Shown here piece by piece: positions 6,645 to 6,869 of a stretch of DNA of 6,869 nt. This DNA comes from an uncultured Senegalimassilia sp. (GTDB lineage Bacteria > Actinomycetota > Coriobacteriia > Coriobacteriales > Eggerthellaceae), in NCBI GenBank assembly GCA_937925385.1, contig CALEWN010000373.1:1-6869 (forward strand). The letters are read 5' to 3'. Both the position numbers and the translations under genes were made by a program. Within the stretch, counting starts at the first letter, position 1, and every line of letters begins with the position of its first letter. A model generated the notes under the pieces. That model saw only the letters and a program-made list of their open reading frames with translations, was not told where the DNA came from and did not search any database.

Positions 6645-6736
6645 GATGCAGGGGTGCCCGGCGGCAACGTCGGCGCTGAGAGGGCGCAAGCCTAACCCTT
6701 TGAACCTGTCCAGGTAACGCTGGCGTAGGGAGCATC
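6645..6736 (+). ncRNA. TPP (THI-element) riboswitch aptamer
   Basis: This leader RNA binds thiamine pyrophosphate and switches the gene that follows. The conserved core is intact: CTGAGA at 6676-6681, ACCCTTTGAACCTG at 6695-6708, and GGCGTAGGGA at 6722-6731. Helix P1 pairs GATGC 6645-6649 with GCATC 6732-6736. P2 pairs AGGGGT 6650-6655 with ACCCTT 6695-6700. P3 pairs 6658-6663 with 6668-6673 around a GCAA loop. The variable P3a hairpin is 6682-6685 with 6690-6693, again with a GCAA loop. P5 pairs CCAG 6710-6713 with CTGG 6720-6723. The family controls thiamine synthesis, salvage or transport genes. The controlled gene here lies mostly or wholly to the right of the window, and the MFS gene upstream is not its target. 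Confidence 0.97.
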
Positions 6737-6787
6737 TCTCGTGCACGGACGAGGGCGCCATCTTCTACGGTAGCGTCCTCGTTTTTC
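6736..6787 (+). terminator. Riboswitch expression platform: antiterminator and intrinsic terminator
   Basis: The terminator stem pairs 6749-6758 (ACGAGGGCGC) with 6773-6782 (GCGTCCTCGT), 10 bp with one G-U wobble and a 14-nt loop, followed by a T-run ending at 6786. A competing helix pairs 6736-6742 (CTCTCGT) with 6749-6755 (ACGAGGG), and can extend to 6732-6733 with 6757-6758 across a small internal loop. That antiterminator uses the 3' strand of aptamer P1. Bound TPP should therefore hold P1, free 6749-6758 and allow the terminator to form, a standard OFF switch acting on transcription. Confidence 0.88.
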
Positions 6788-6792
6788 GTTGC

Positions 6793-6808
6793 AAAGGAGG
6801 CCAGCTAT
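6793..6808 (+). promoter_or_regulatory. Near-consensus Shine-Dalgarno downstream of the riboswitch
   Basis: AAAGGAGG at 6793-6800 is 8 nt before the ATG at 6809 and starts 6 nt after the terminator T-run. It is the strongest ribosome site in the window. AGGCC at 6798-6802 is complementary to GGCCT at 6819-6823, so half of the site and the ATG could fold into a weak 5-bp hairpin. Confidence 0.7.
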
Positions 6809-6829
6809 ATGAAGTCAAGGCCTGATTAA
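6809..6829 (+). CDS. Six-codon ORF (MKSRPD) under the TPP riboswitch: leader peptide or truncated gene start
   Basis: The ATG at 6809 has an excellent Shine-Dalgarno at ideal spacing, yet the frame meets TAA at 6827-6829 after Met-Lys-Ser-Arg-Pro-Asp. No function can be assigned. It may be a regulatory leader peptide. It may be the surviving start of a thiamine gene broken by an insertion or mutation. It may also be a chance ORF if the true start lies further right. After the stop, the next frame is open from 6813 to the window end and contains a TTG at 6837, but that TTG has no ribosome site. The 45 nt from 6825 to the end hold 14 G or C, far below the rest of the window, which favours a composition junction or a non-coding stretch. 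Confidence 0.35.
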   Translation: MKSRPD

Positions 6830-6836
6830 CAACTCT

Positions 6837-6865
6837 TTGAGAACTATCCGAACTTTTGGTTTTAT
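6837..6865 (+). promoter_or_regulatory. Possible promoter at the right edge
   Basis: TTGAGA at 6837-6842 matches the -35 consensus at five of six positions, and TTTTAT at 6860-6865 matches the -10 at four of six with a 17-nt spacer. It lies in AT-rich DNA, where such matches arise by chance, and the start site would be beyond the window. Confidence 0.2.
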
Positions 6866-6869
6866 TGGA

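Noticed and set aside
6529..6717. 62-codon plus-strand frame overlapping the TPP aptamer
   Set aside because: The conserved riboswitch core and helices explain this DNA, and the frame has no good ribosome site.

Overview
The window is a GC-rich, densely packed chromosomal segment with every real gene on the + strand. It carries a ClpC-type AAA+ chaperone, the MEP isoprenoid genes ispD-ispF, cysS, a U32-family tRNA-modification gene, a DHA1-type MFS transporter and a TPP riboswitch. High GC, the MEP pathway, ClpC and the order clpC-ispD-ispF-cysS suggest a high-GC Gram-positive (Actinomycetota), most likely Coriobacteriia/Eggerthellaceae. The taxonomic call is an inference from gene content and order; no marker in the window proves it.

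Layout: 1-646 is the 3' end of clpC, the rest lying off the left edge. 647-814 is a spacer with a promoter-like -10 hexamer and a strong GAAA-loop terminator hairpin just upstream of ispD. 815-2157 is ispD and ispF, joined by a 4-nt ATGA overlap. After an 86-nt gap comes cysS (2244-3764). 3765-3985 is a 221-nt gene-free spacer with three consecutive stable hairpins. 3986-6477 is a two-gene unit, a TrhP-like U32 protein followed by an MFS permease, again joined by an ATGA overlap. 6478-6644 is a spacer with a near-identical 16-nt direct repeat, a small inverted repeat and a promoter-like element. 6645-6787 is a complete TPP riboswitch: aptamer, antiterminator and intrinsic terminator. Just past the terminator, a near-consensus Shine-Dalgarno and ATG open a frame that closes after six codons, and base composition drops sharply to the end of the window.

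How the genes relate: ispD and ispF encode steps 3 and 5 of the MEP route to IPP/DMAPP. cysS charges tRNA-Cys, and the U32 protein probably hydroxylates U34 of certain tRNAs, so both serve translation. ClpC is protein quality control. The MFS substrate cannot be read from sequence. The riboswitch should place whatever lies to the right of the window under thiamine pyrophosphate repression.

Most of the window is ordinary housekeeping DNA, and I see no clear new multi-gene system. The places that deserve a second look are the riboswitch-controlled six-codon ORF with its composition break at the right edge, and the structured cysS-U32 spacer.
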